This document shows, one piece after another, positions 35,324 to 42,872 of a stretch of DNA of 64,000 bases (within the stretch, counting starts at the first letter, position 1; each line of letters begins with the position of its first letter). The notes under the pieces were generated by a model. It was not told the DNA's origin. It searched no databases and worked only from the letters and a program-made list of their open reading frames with translations. The stretch lies in NCBI RefSeq assembly GCF_028767125.1, contig NZ_JAKCWP010000002.1, positions 437,930 through 501,929 of the forward strand, in the 5' to 3' direction. Origin of the DNA: Chelativorans sp. YIM 93263. GTDB taxonomy: Bacteria; Pseudomonadota; Alphaproteobacteria; Rhizobiales; Rhizobiaceae. Made by a program: the position numbers and the translations under genes.

Positions 35324-36127
35324 TTAAGGAGGGAAGGGACCGAGCGCGCGGCGGAGGAGCGCCAAGTGCTCTGGTGGTGTCGTCCAGCTGGTGATGAACG
35401 GCAGGCCTTTTCGCCGCCCCGTCCAGCCGGCGACCACCAGACCGGCGGATGCAGGCTCGAAACGCAGGATGAGCGTCCAGGTGCGGCAGTCGACAGCACA
35501 GACGTCCGCCCTGCCTTCGGCAACGGCGAGCGCGGAGGCACGGTGGGAGCCCGTCTCGAATTGCTCCGGAAACAGTGAAAAGCCTTCGCCCATAATCTCC
35601 AGATCGCGCCGCAGGGCAATGAAACCGGACATGGAATTGGGTTCGTTGTAGGCCAAGCGCTTGCCGCGCAGCTTCTCTAAAGGGATGCGGGCACCCGCAT
35701 CGGCGGAAGCGGTGATCGCCGGCGCCTCGCCGCGCCGCATCAGGATCGCGCTCGAATAAAGCTGCCCCTCTCCGCCCTCATGGGCCGAATAATCCGGCTG
35801 GCCAACGACTTGCACATACTTATCGAGCCCGGCTTCCATCGGCCCCCAGCAGGTCTGCGCAAGCAGAAGGGCCGGATGCCGCCACAACACACCGAGGTCG
35901 AGTTCATCCGGCGGAAGGGTAGCCGGATCCGGCGCGATCAACCGACCTTCGGCGTCGCGGATGCCGCCCGGCACCGCCGGCATATCGGCATTGCGGCGTG
36001 TAAGCCACGCCGGCGCGTCAAAATCTTCCGCCCTCAACGCATGGCAAAGCTGCGACCATTCGGCGTCGGTCTCGGCAAGCGTCTCAGGCCAGTCATACAT
36101 CGGAAAGGCGGTAACGAAGGTGCTCAT
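35324..36127 (-). CDS. PhnD/SsuA-like solute-binding fold protein without signal peptide
   Basis: 267 residues. It resembles the periplasmic phosphate/phosphonate binding-protein fold (PhnD-like): KLRGKRLAYNEPNSMSGF and SHRASALAVAEGRADVCAVDC are the usual hinge and ligand segments. The N-terminus MSTFVTAFPMYDWPETL is not a signal peptide, so the protein is probably cytoplasmic and not part of a classical importer; no permease or ATPase is near. It lies 45 bases after the desaturase gene on the same strand. Its role is unknown; a sensor or ligand carrier is a guess. Confidence 0.75.
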   Translation of the reverse strand: MSTFVTAFPMYDWPETLAETDAEWSQLCHALRAEDFDAPAWLTRRNADMPAVPGGIRDAEGRLIAPDPATLPPDELDLGVLWRHPALLLAQTCWGPMEAGLDKYVQVVGQPDYSAHEGGEGQLYSSAILMRRGEAPAITASADAGARIPLEKLRGKRLAYNEPNSMSGFIALRRDLEIMGEGFSLFPEQFETGSHRASALAVAEGRADVCAVDCRTWTLILRFEPASAGLVVAGWTGRRKGLPFITSWTTPPEHLALLRRALGPFPP

Positions 36128-36172
36128 GGGATCATATCGACCGCAAGAGCGAAGGAACGCAAGGCTTCACTC

Positions 36173-37183
36173 TCATTCCTTCGCCGGTCTTGCCGGGATG
36201 GGTATGGTTCCCGCGCCGGCCAACGAGCGGCCTTGTGCACGCGGACGGAAAGCGCGTGGCGCATACGGATCGCGATGAAGCACCGGATGCACCACCGGCT
36301 CCTTCGCGCGAAAGGCAAAATCCTTGAGAAGCGCAAAATAACCCGGATAGGCATAGCCGCCGTTGCGGCGCAACCATTCCTCCTGGCGTTCCCGATAAAG
36401 CCGCGGTAGCGCATACCAGGGTGCTGCCGGAAGTTTGTGATGTACCAGATGCAGATTGTTGTTGAGGAACAGCAGGGAAAGCAGCGAACGCTCCACGATG
36501 ATGGTGCGGCCGTCCGGCCGCTCGGACCACTGATGCTCGGCAAAGGTGCGAATGGCGATCAACGACTGTCCAAGCCAAGCAGGCACCAGTACATACATCC
36601 ACAGCGGCATACCGAAGCCATAGGAGATGATCGGCACAACGACTGCCAACCCGAGGACGTGCAAGCTCCACGCTTTTCGAACATCGCGGTCGCCCGCGGC
36701 GATCAGCTTCGTCTCGGAGGCGAAAAACGCGACGTTCATGATCAGCGGCCCGAGGATGAAACGGCCAGCCATCGTGTTGTTGATCTGCAGGAGCAACCGA
36801 ACCGCGCGCGGCAACTCTTTATAATGCCAAAGGGCGCGGTAGTAGCTCTCGGGATCCTCGAACGGGTCGGTCAGCCGCTCATCCGCATGGTGTCGCAGAT
36901 GCAAGGCCTTGAAGCGGCGATAAGGATAGACAAGGCCGATCGGCAATCCGACAAGGATCTCATTGACCGCTGCGCTGCGCGTGGGATGCCCGTGCAGACA
37001 CTCGTGCATGAGCGATGATTGAAGGGCAATCGTAAAGGTCAGAACCACAAGCGCAGCAATCGGCCAATCCGGCCAAAGAGCAAAGCCGGCCGCGCCCCAA
37101 GCTGAATAACATAGAAAAATCAGCACAAATGTCGGCCACTCAATCGCCGGGCGGCCGTGCCGGCTCTTGTCTCTCGTTTCCAT
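36173..37183 (-). CDS. Membrane fatty acid desaturase-family protein
   Basis: 336 residues, integral-membrane di-iron oxygenase family. The three histidine boxes are HECLHGH (60-66), HLRHH (95-99) and HLVHH (245-249). Four or more hydrophobic segments flank them. The ATG at 37183 is selected (AGGA about 5 bases upstream; a second ATG is adjacent); a much longer frame would overlap the divergent regulator. It probably forms an operon with the PhnD-like gene. Such enzymes desaturate fatty acids or hydroxylate small substrates; the link with the neighbouring methyl-transfer genes is positional only. Confidence 0.85.
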   Translation of the reverse strand: METRDKSRHGRPAIEWPTFVLIFLCYSAWGAAGFALWPDWPIAALVVLTFTIALQSSLMHECLHGHPTRSAAVNEILVGLPIGLVYPYRRFKALHLRHHADERLTDPFEDPESYYRALWHYKELPRAVRLLLQINNTMAGRFILGPLIMNVAFFASETKLIAAGDRDVRKAWSLHVLGLAVVVPIISYGFGMPLWMYVLVPAWLGQSLIAIRTFAEHQWSERPDGRTIIVERSLLSLLFLNNNLHLVHHKLPAAPWYALPRLYRERQEEWLRRNGGYAYPGYFALLKDFAFRAKEPVVHPVLHRDPYAPRAFRPRAQGRSLAGAGTIPIPARPAKE

Positions 37184-37349
37184 CATTTTCCTGCGGTGCC
37201 ACAACACGCTGAATGCGTCGCGAAAGGCTACTGACACTTTTTGACAGGAGGCCCGCGGACCGGCAACGAGAGAATGCGCACAATGCGTTGCGTCTTGAAA
37301 GCAAATCCTGCAAATGTTTACGAAAGAAAACAAATGCGGAGTATCGTCC

Positions 37350-38210
37350 ATGGACGACACAACGAAGAACCCACCCGACAAGCGCGACCTTTCTGAGGTC
37401 TTCCGCCAGCGGTTGAGAACGCTGCTCCAGCGCTCTGGGCTGAACCAGTCGGCATTTGCTGCTGCGGTCGGGATCGACCGCTCGGCGCTGTCGCAGCTTC
37501 TGGCCGGCAGTTCTGCACGCTTGCCGCGCGCCGAAACGCTCATGAACATTGCCGCCCGGCATCAGGTCTCGCTCGACTGGCTGCTGGGCCTCAGCCATGA
37601 TGAAGGCATCACGGGCGAACTACGCGAAAATCTGGAGATCGCGGAAGCCGAAGGCGGCTTCGGGCAGACCCTGCTCGCCCGGTGGCATGCCGAAGCCATC
37701 GGCACCAAGATCCGCTATGTGCCCTCGACCATCCCCGATCTGCTGCGCACGGAGCACGTCATCCTCTACGAGGCGGAAACAGCCCTCCAAAGCCGCGAAG
37801 CACAGATCGGCGAAGCCCGGTATCGGGTAGACTATAACCGCCGCCCCGAGACAGACATGGAAGTCTGCATGTCCAGGCAAACCCTCGAGGTTTTCGCAAG
37901 GGGCGAAGGGATCTGGCAAAATCTTCCGCTGGATGTGCGGGTCGAGCAAATCGCCCATATGACGCAACTGCTGAAGGACCTCTACCCGACGTTCCGCCTT
38001 TTTCTCTATGACGGGCGGAGGCGCTATTCCGCGCCCTACACGGTGTTCGGTCCCTATCGCGCCGCGCTCTATATCGGCGGCATGTACCTCGTGCTGAACG
38101 CAACACAGTCCGTGGCCACCCTCACCCGCCATTTCGATAATCTGATCCGCGCTGCCGAAGTAAACGCCCATGAGACAGCGGATTTCGTTCAATCACTTTC
38201 GTTTGATTGA
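37350..38210 (+). CDS. XRE-family transcriptional regulator with C-terminal effector-like domain
   Basis: 286 residues. A helix-turn-helix of the Cro/CI type spans about 14-75 (LNQSAFAAAVGIDRSALSQLL, quoted as motif SALSQLLAG). The remaining 200 residues form a conserved domain of unknown ligand (for example RPETDMEVCMSRQTLEVF). It is divergent from the desaturase and directly precedes bmt, so it may control one or both. The ATG at 37350 has GCGGAG upstream; an ATG twelve codons earlier lacks a ribosome site. Confidence 0.85.
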   Translation: MDDTTKNPPDKRDLSEVFRQRLRTLLQRSGLNQSAFAAAVGIDRSALSQLLAGSSARLPRAETLMNIAARHQVSLDWLLGLSHDEGITGELRENLEIAEAEGGFGQTLLARWHAEAIGTKIRYVPSTIPDLLRTEHVILYEAETALQSREAQIGEARYRVDYNRRPETDMEVCMSRQTLEVFARGEGIWQNLPLDVRVEQIAHMTQLLKDLYPTFRLFLYDGRRRYSAPYTVFGPYRAALYIGGMYLVLNATQSVATLTRHFDNLIRAAEVNAHETADFVQSLSFD

Positions 38211-38227
38211 ATGCTTTACTTGACGTT

Positions 38228-38247
38228 ATATAAAGACTTCTTTATAT
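38228..38247. promoter_or_regulatory. Perfect 20-bp palindrome (ATATAAAGA-N2-TCTTTATAT) upstream of bmt
   Basis: Two 9-base arms are exact reverse complements across a CT spacer, and a third related half (ATCTTTATA) follows. It lies 49 bases before the bmt ATG and 18 after the XRE stop, the position of an operator. From memory it resembles sites assigned to SahR, an S-adenosylhomocysteine-sensing ArsR-type regulator of methionine-cycle genes; the XRE neighbour is the other candidate binder. Confidence 0.7.
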
Positions 38248-38295
38248 CTTTATACAGCTATCAGAATGGCGTTTCCGACTGGAAAGGCGGCTGCC

Positions 38296-39315
38296 ATGCA
38301 GAACCCGATCGACGCTCTGATCGCAGAGAAAGGCGTGCTTCTTGCCGACGGCGCGACCGGCACTAACCTTTTCGATATGGGCCTGCAATCGGGTGAAGCG
38401 CCCGAATTGTGGAATGAAGATGCACCGGAAAAGGTGGAGGCCCTGCACAGCGGATTCGTCGAGGCGGGCTCCGATATCATTCTCACCAACTCCTTCGGCG
38501 GAACCCGTCAGCGGCTGAAACTGCACGGCGCGCAGGATCGCGTTTTCGAGATCAACAAGAAAGCTGCGGAAATCGCCTGCCGCGTGGCGGCAAGTGCAGG
38601 TCGGCGCGTCATCGTCGCCGGCTCTGTGGGCCCCACCGGTGAGCTTCTGGTGCCGCTCGGGGCGATGGCTTACGAGGATGCGGTGAACGCATTTGCCGAG
38701 CAGATCGAGGGGCTGAAGGCCGGCGGCGCGGAGGTCGCCTGGATCGAGACCATGTCGGCGCCCGACGAGATCCGTGCGGCGGCGGAGGCGGCAATCCGGG
38801 TCGGGCTCCCCTACACATATACGGGCTCTTTCGACACGGCCGGACGCACCATGATGGGCCTGGCGCCAAAGGATATCCACGGTGTGGTCGATGAACTCTC
38901 CGAAAGGCCTGTCGCCGTGGGCGCCAATTGCGGCGTCGGCGCGCCAGACATCCTTGCCGCATTGCTGGACATGTCGGAAGCCCAGCCCGACGCCAAGATC
39001 GTCGTTAAGGGCAATTGCGGCATCCCGGAGTTCCACGGCTCGGAAATCCATTATTCAGGCACGCCGGAGCTCATGGCCGATTATGTGCGCCTGGCGGTTG
39101 ATGGCGGCGCCAGGATCATCGGCGGCTGCTGCGGCACGTCCTTCGAGCATCTTGCCGCCATGCGCAAGGCGCTCGACGAGCATCGGAAAGGCGCCCGACC
39201 CAGCGTGCAGGACATCGAGTCACGCGTCGGGCCGATGCGAAACAAGGCTGCCGCCCAGAGCGGCGCCGATAGCGCCGGACCAAACCGCCGGCAGCGGCGG
39301 CGGGCACGCGCTTGA
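38296..39315 (+). CDS. bmt: Homocysteine S-methyltransferase (betaine-homocysteine methyltransferase, Bmt)
   Basis: 339 residues, zinc-dependent TIM-barrel homocysteine methyltransferase. The three zinc ligands are Cys212 (GANCGVG) and Cys278-Cys279 (GGCCGTS). The start DGATGTNLFDMG is typical. In Sinorhizobium meliloti the Bmt enzyme uses glycine betaine to make methionine and dimethylglycine; proteins of this class can also take methyl groups from methylated corrinoid proteins, and a corrinoid gene lies 2 kb away. The ATG at 38296 follows a GGAAAGGCGG site. The C-terminus ends in a basic tail (RRQRRRARA). Confidence 0.9.
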   Translation: MQNPIDALIAEKGVLLADGATGTNLFDMGLQSGEAPELWNEDAPEKVEALHSGFVEAGSDIILTNSFGGTRQRLKLHGAQDRVFEINKKAAEIACRVAASAGRRVIVAGSVGPTGELLVPLGAMAYEDAVNAFAEQIEGLKAGGAEVAWIETMSAPDEIRAAAEAAIRVGLPYTYTGSFDTAGRTMMGLAPKDIHGVVDELSERPVAVGANCGVGAPDILAALLDMSEAQPDAKIVVKGNCGIPEFHGSEIHYSGTPELMADYVRLAVDGGARIIGGCCGTSFEHLAAMRKALDEHRKGARPSVQDIESRVGPMRNKAAAQSGADSAGPNRRQRRRARA

Positions 39316-39350
39316 TTTAAACCGACGGGATAGGCTGCCGTCCGCACCTC

Positions 39351-40979
39351 TCACGAGAAGGCGTCGGGCATGGAGTCCTTGCGCCGCGCAACATAGTCCT
39401 GCAACGCCTCGTCGATGCCCTCGTCCAGAGTTGGCGCCTGATAGGCATCGAGCCACTGGCGGGCGAGTTCGTTGGCGCGCTGCTGCGCGGTCTTCTCGCC
39501 GTCGCTCGCCCACTGCTCATAGGAATTGTTATCCGCAATAGAAGAGCGATAGAAGGCGTTCTGGAAGTTGGCTTGGGTATGGCTGCAGCCTAGATAATGG
39601 TTGCCCGGCCCGACCTCTCGGATGGCATCCATTGCCTGCCCGTTCTCCGAGAGGTCGAGCGGCTCGCACAGGCGCTGCTGCATACCGAGTTGATCAATGT
39701 CCATCATAAATTTCTCGAAGGACGAAACCAGCCCACCCTCCAGCCACCCGGCCGCGTGGAGCACGAAATTGGTGCCGGCGAGCACTGTCGCGTTCAACGT
39801 GTTCGCGCTTTCATAAGCCGATTGCGCATCCGGAATCTTCGATGCGGTCAGCGATCCGCCCGTGCGGAAGGGAAGGCCCAGCCTGCGGGCGAGTTGTGCC
39901 GCTCCGTAGGAGACGAGCGAAGGCTCGGGCGTGCCGAAGGTCGGAGCACCGGACTGCATGGAAATGGAAGAGGCAAACGTGCCGAAAACCACCGGCGCGC
40001 CCGGACGCACAAGCTGCGTGAAGGCGGCACCTGCCATCACTTCCGCCAAGACCTGGGTCAGCGTGCCGGCTACGGTCACCGGGCTCATGGCACCTGCCAG
40101 GATGAATGGTGTGATGATGCAGGCCTGGTTGGCCCGGGCATAGACCTTCGCAGCACCCAGCATCGTCTCATCGAACACCATGGGCGAGTTCGCGTTGATA
40201 AGGTTGATGACGACCGTGTTCTGATCGACGAATTCCTCGCCGAACAGGATGCGCGCCATGGCCACCGTGTCCTCGGCGCGCTCGGGTGCCGTCACCGAGC
40301 CCATGAACGGCTTGTCGGACAAGCGCATGTGCGAATAGATCATGTCGAGATGGCGCTTGTTCACCGGCACGTCCACCGGCTCGCACACTGTCCCGCCCGA
40401 ATGGTGAATCGGCGGCGCCATATAGGCCAGCTTCACCAGATTGCGGAAATCCTCCAGCGTTGCATAACGGCGGTTGCCGTCGAGGTCGCGAATGAAGGGC
40501 GGCCCGTAGACGGGGGCGAAAATGGTCGTGTTGCCGCCGATTTCGACGGAGCGCTCCGGGTTGCGCGCGTGTTGAGTGAAGGTTGACGGGGCGGTTTTCA
40601 GGAGCTCACGGCACAGTCCCCTGGGAAAGTGCACACGCTCGCCCTTTACCTCCGCTCCGGCTTCCTTCCAAAGCTGAAGCGCTTCCGGATCGTCGCGAAA
40701 CTCGATACCGATTTCTTCGAGGATCGTATCGGCGTTCGCCTCGACAATGCCCAACCCTTCTTCGTCCAAAACCTCATAAGGCCGCAGGGGACGACGTATG
40801 TAACCGAGTTGCTGTCCCGGCCCGCTACCGCCCCGTGCCGCGCGGCGGGCGGCTGCACCTCCGCGTTCTCCACGGCCGCCACGTTCCCGGCCGGAACGGC
40901 CTTTCCTGCTCTCGCCGGCTTCAGTGGTCAATTCCTGGTTCGTCGCCGGATCCTGGTCCATCTTTACATCCTTCGACAT
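39351..40979 (-). CDS. MttB-family methyltransferase protein 2, non-pyrrolysine
   Basis: 542 residues. The MttB barrel starts at about 65 and carries FTQHARNPERSVEIGGN, CIITPFILAGAMSPVTVAG and HAAGWLEGGLVSSF, parallel to the first paralogue. Residues about 22-55 are extremely Arg/Gly-rich (RSGRERGGRGERGGAAARR). No in-frame amber codon occurs, so no pyrrolysine. The ATG at 40979 has GAGG 6 bases upstream. It is divergent from the corrinoid protein, its probable methyl acceptor, with 287 bases between them. The gene converges on bmt. Likely substrate: a betaine; unproven. Confidence 0.88.
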   Translation of the reverse strand: MSKDVKMDQDPATNQELTTEAGESRKGRSGRERGGRGERGGAAARRAARGGSGPGQQLGYIRRPLRPYEVLDEEGLGIVEANADTILEEIGIEFRDDPEALQLWKEAGAEVKGERVHFPRGLCRELLKTAPSTFTQHARNPERSVEIGGNTTIFAPVYGPPFIRDLDGNRRYATLEDFRNLVKLAYMAPPIHHSGGTVCEPVDVPVNKRHLDMIYSHMRLSDKPFMGSVTAPERAEDTVAMARILFGEEFVDQNTVVINLINANSPMVFDETMLGAAKVYARANQACIITPFILAGAMSPVTVAGTLTQVLAEVMAGAAFTQLVRPGAPVVFGTFASSISMQSGAPTFGTPEPSLVSYGAAQLARRLGLPFRTGGSLTASKIPDAQSAYESANTLNATVLAGTNFVLHAAGWLEGGLVSSFEKFMMDIDQLGMQQRLCEPLDLSENGQAMDAIREVGPGNHYLGCSHTQANFQNAFYRSSIADNNSYEQWASDGEKTAQQRANELARQWLDAYQAPTLDEGIDEALQDYVARRKDSMPDAFS

Positions 40980-41266
40980 GGCGCGCCTCTGCTTCCCTGA
41001 AATAGGGCGAAGCTTAAATATCGACATGGTAATCAAACGCGTACAGGCGAACGTTCCGCAAACGCCAGACCGTGTCGCATAGAGGCCGTTAAGGCCCGGG
41101 GAGCGACTGCTTGTAAGGCTCCGTAAAAATCGCTTCCGTGTAACATTCAGTCGCTTTCTTTGTGCAAGACGTCGCAAATCAGCTATGGAAACACCCCGCA
41201 CGAGGCTTAACTTGCGACGTAAATGTCCGTGGCCAAAGGCCTGACAGGAAACGGCAGGAGCCTGGA
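40980..41266. promoter_or_regulatory. Divergent region with structured leader of the corrinoid gene
   Basis: 287 bases. On the + strand, ACGTCGCAA at 41169-41177 pairs perfectly with TTGCGACGT at 41212-41220 around a 34-base loop. Near the start codon, AGGCCTG at 41237-41243 can pair with CAG-(GA)-GCCT at 41255-41263, covering the AGGAG ribosome site. This could be a regulated leader; it does not match SAM-II or cobalamin riboswitch patterns that I can recall. Confidence 0.4.
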
Positions 41267-41968
41267 ATGTCCGACAACGACGAGATTATCCTTTCCGAGC
41301 TTCCCGACGATGAACTTGTGCAGCAGATGCACGATGATCTTTATGACGGGCTGAAGGAAGAAGTCGAGGAAGGCACGCGTATCCTGCTCGACCGCGGCTG
41401 GCAACCATATAGGGTTCTCACCGAGGCTCTTGTCGAGGCGATGCGTGTCGTCGGCGAGGATTTCCGCGACGGCATCCTCTTCGTGCCGGAAGTGCTGTTG
41501 TCGGCCAACGCCATGAAATCGGGTATGAACATACTGCGCCCACTCCTGGCCGAGACCGGCGCGCCAAAGCAGGGCAAAATGGTGATCGGCACCGTGAAGG
41601 GCGACATCCACGATATCGGTAAGAATCTCGTCGGCATGATGATGGAGGGAGCTGGCTTCGACGTCATCGACCTTGGCATCAACAACCCGGTCGAAAATTA
41701 CCTGGAGGCGATCGAGGAGCACCAGCCGGATATTATCGGCATGTCCGCCCTCCTGACGACCACCATGCCTTACATGAAGGTGGTTATCGACACGATGAAG
41801 GAAAAAGGCATCCGCGACGACTACATAGTTCTCGTCGGCGGTGCGCCGCTCAACGAGGAGTTCGGAAGGGCCGTCGGCGCGGATGCCTACTGCCGAGATG
41901 CTGCCGTGGCGGTCGAAACCGCCAAGGAATTCATGAAACGCAAACACAACCTCGCGGCGGCGAACTGA
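41267..41968 (+). CDS. Cobalamin-binding corrinoid protein (MttC/MtgC-like)
   Basis: 233 residues. The N-terminal helical cap (about 15-95) is the B12-binding module 1. The Rossmann-like B12 domain carries DIHDIG at 113-118 (cobalt-ligand His115) and SALLTTTMPYM, with GGAPLN near the end. It shuttles the methyl group between MttB-type and acceptor methyltransferases. The ATG at 41267 has AGGAG 7 bases upstream. Divergent from mttB2. No RamA-like reductive activase is seen in the window, although one is normally needed. Confidence 0.93.
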   Translation: MSDNDEIILSELPDDELVQQMHDDLYDGLKEEVEEGTRILLDRGWQPYRVLTEALVEAMRVVGEDFRDGILFVPEVLLSANAMKSGMNILRPLLAETGAPKQGKMVIGTVKGDIHDIGKNLVGMMMEGAGFDVIDLGINNPVENYLEAIEEHQPDIIGMSALLTTTMPYMKVVIDTMKEKGIRDDYIVLVGGAPLNEEFGRAVGADAYCRDAAVAVETAKEFMKRKHNLAAAN

Positions 41969-42002
41969 GCGCCGCGGAGCGCGAAAAGAGCTCGCGAAGA
42001 GT

Positions 42003-42167
42003 TTAGTAGGTCTGCGTCTCAGTCGCGATGTTGCGCCCCGCATCCTGCGTGGCATCGACGACATTGGCCGTGTCCTGGCCCGCACCGCGGATCGTATTGG
42101 CACAGCCACCCGCGAGGCCGGCAACGGCGATTAGAATGGCAAGCCTTGAAAAGATGCGCTGTGTCAT
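42003..42167 (-). CDS. Entericidin EcnA/B-type small lipoprotein
   Basis: 54 residues. A short lipoprotein signal (ILIAVAGLAGGC) places a lipidated Cys near residue 22, followed by NTIRGAGQDTANVVDATQDAGR, the entericidin pattern (NT-GAG-D), broken here only by name. Entericidins are small membrane lipoproteins linked to stress or programmed lysis. The ATG at 42167 has GGAGAA upstream; a longer reading frame lacks support. Divergent from the DUF1638 gene at 47 bases. Confidence 0.8.
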   Translation of the reverse strand: MTQRIFSRLAILIAVAGLAGGCANTIRGAGQDTANVVDATQDAGRNIATETQTY

Positions 42168-42214
42168 GATGTGCTTCTCCGTCTGGTAACGCGCCTTTGG
42201 CGCGGGAAAACGAA

Positions 42215-42859
42215 ATGAATAGGACAGCTTCCAAACGTGCTGAGAGCAAAAATGTTCTGGTGATTGCCTGTGGGATGATCGCACGTGAGGTTCTCGCGGT
42301 TCGTGAGAAGCTTGGCTTCGATCACCTGGAGATCACCTGCCTGCCTGCCGAGTATCACTACTACCCGGACCGCATTCCGCCGGCGCTCGACCAGGCAATC
42401 TCGCAAGCGAAGAATCGGGGCTACCGCCACATCTTTGTCGGATATGCCGATTGCGGCACGGGCGGAGACCTGGATCGCGTGTGCGAGCGGCACGGCGTCG
42501 AACGTATTGCGGGACCGCACTGCTTTGCATTTTACCAGGGCCTCGACGCCTTCGCCCGGATGGAAGAGCAGGACATGATGTCCTTCTACATGACCGATTT
42601 CCTCTGCCGCCACTTCGAGACGTTTTTCCTAAAACCCCTCGGGCTGGATCGGCATCCGGAGCTTATCCCGGACTTTTTCGGCAATTACCAAAAGCTCATT
42701 TACCTGGCCCAGACCGAAGATCCCGAGCTCGAAAAGGTGGCGAAGGACGCCGCGCGCCTGCTTGACCTGGAGTATGAGCGCCGCTTCACGGGCTATGGCG
42801 ACCTTCAAAAAGTCCTGAAGAGCGCCGCTGGAACCGTAAACTTGCCTGATTCCTTATGA
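42215..42859 (+). CDS. DUF1638 protein associated with methyl-transfer genes
   Basis: 214 residues. A conserved domain of unknown function that repeatedly occurs beside MttB-family and corrinoid genes. It contains four well-spaced cysteines: IACGMIA, GYADCGTGGDL, GPHCFAFYQG and DFLCRHFE, suggesting a metal or cofactor site. No signal peptide or membrane helix. The ATG at 42215 is chosen over a TTG six codons earlier. The context suggests a part in amine demethylation or corrinoid handling; the reaction is unknown. Confidence 0.8.
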   Translation: MNRTASKRAESKNVLVIACGMIAREVLAVREKLGFDHLEITCLPAEYHYYPDRIPPALDQAISQAKNRGYRHIFVGYADCGTGGDLDRVCERHGVERIAGPHCFAFYQGLDAFARMEEQDMMSFYMTDFLCRHFETFFLKPLGLDRHPELIPDFFGNYQKLIYLAQTEDPELEKVAKDAARLLDLEYERRFTGYGDLQKVLKSAAGTVNLPDSL

Positions 42860-42872
42860 ATGTTTAACCGCG

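Noticed and set aside
37184-37549. Longer version of the desaturase with 122 extra N-terminal residues
   Set aside because: The extension overlaps the start of the divergent XRE gene and has no family similarity; the ATG at 37183 has a ribosome site.
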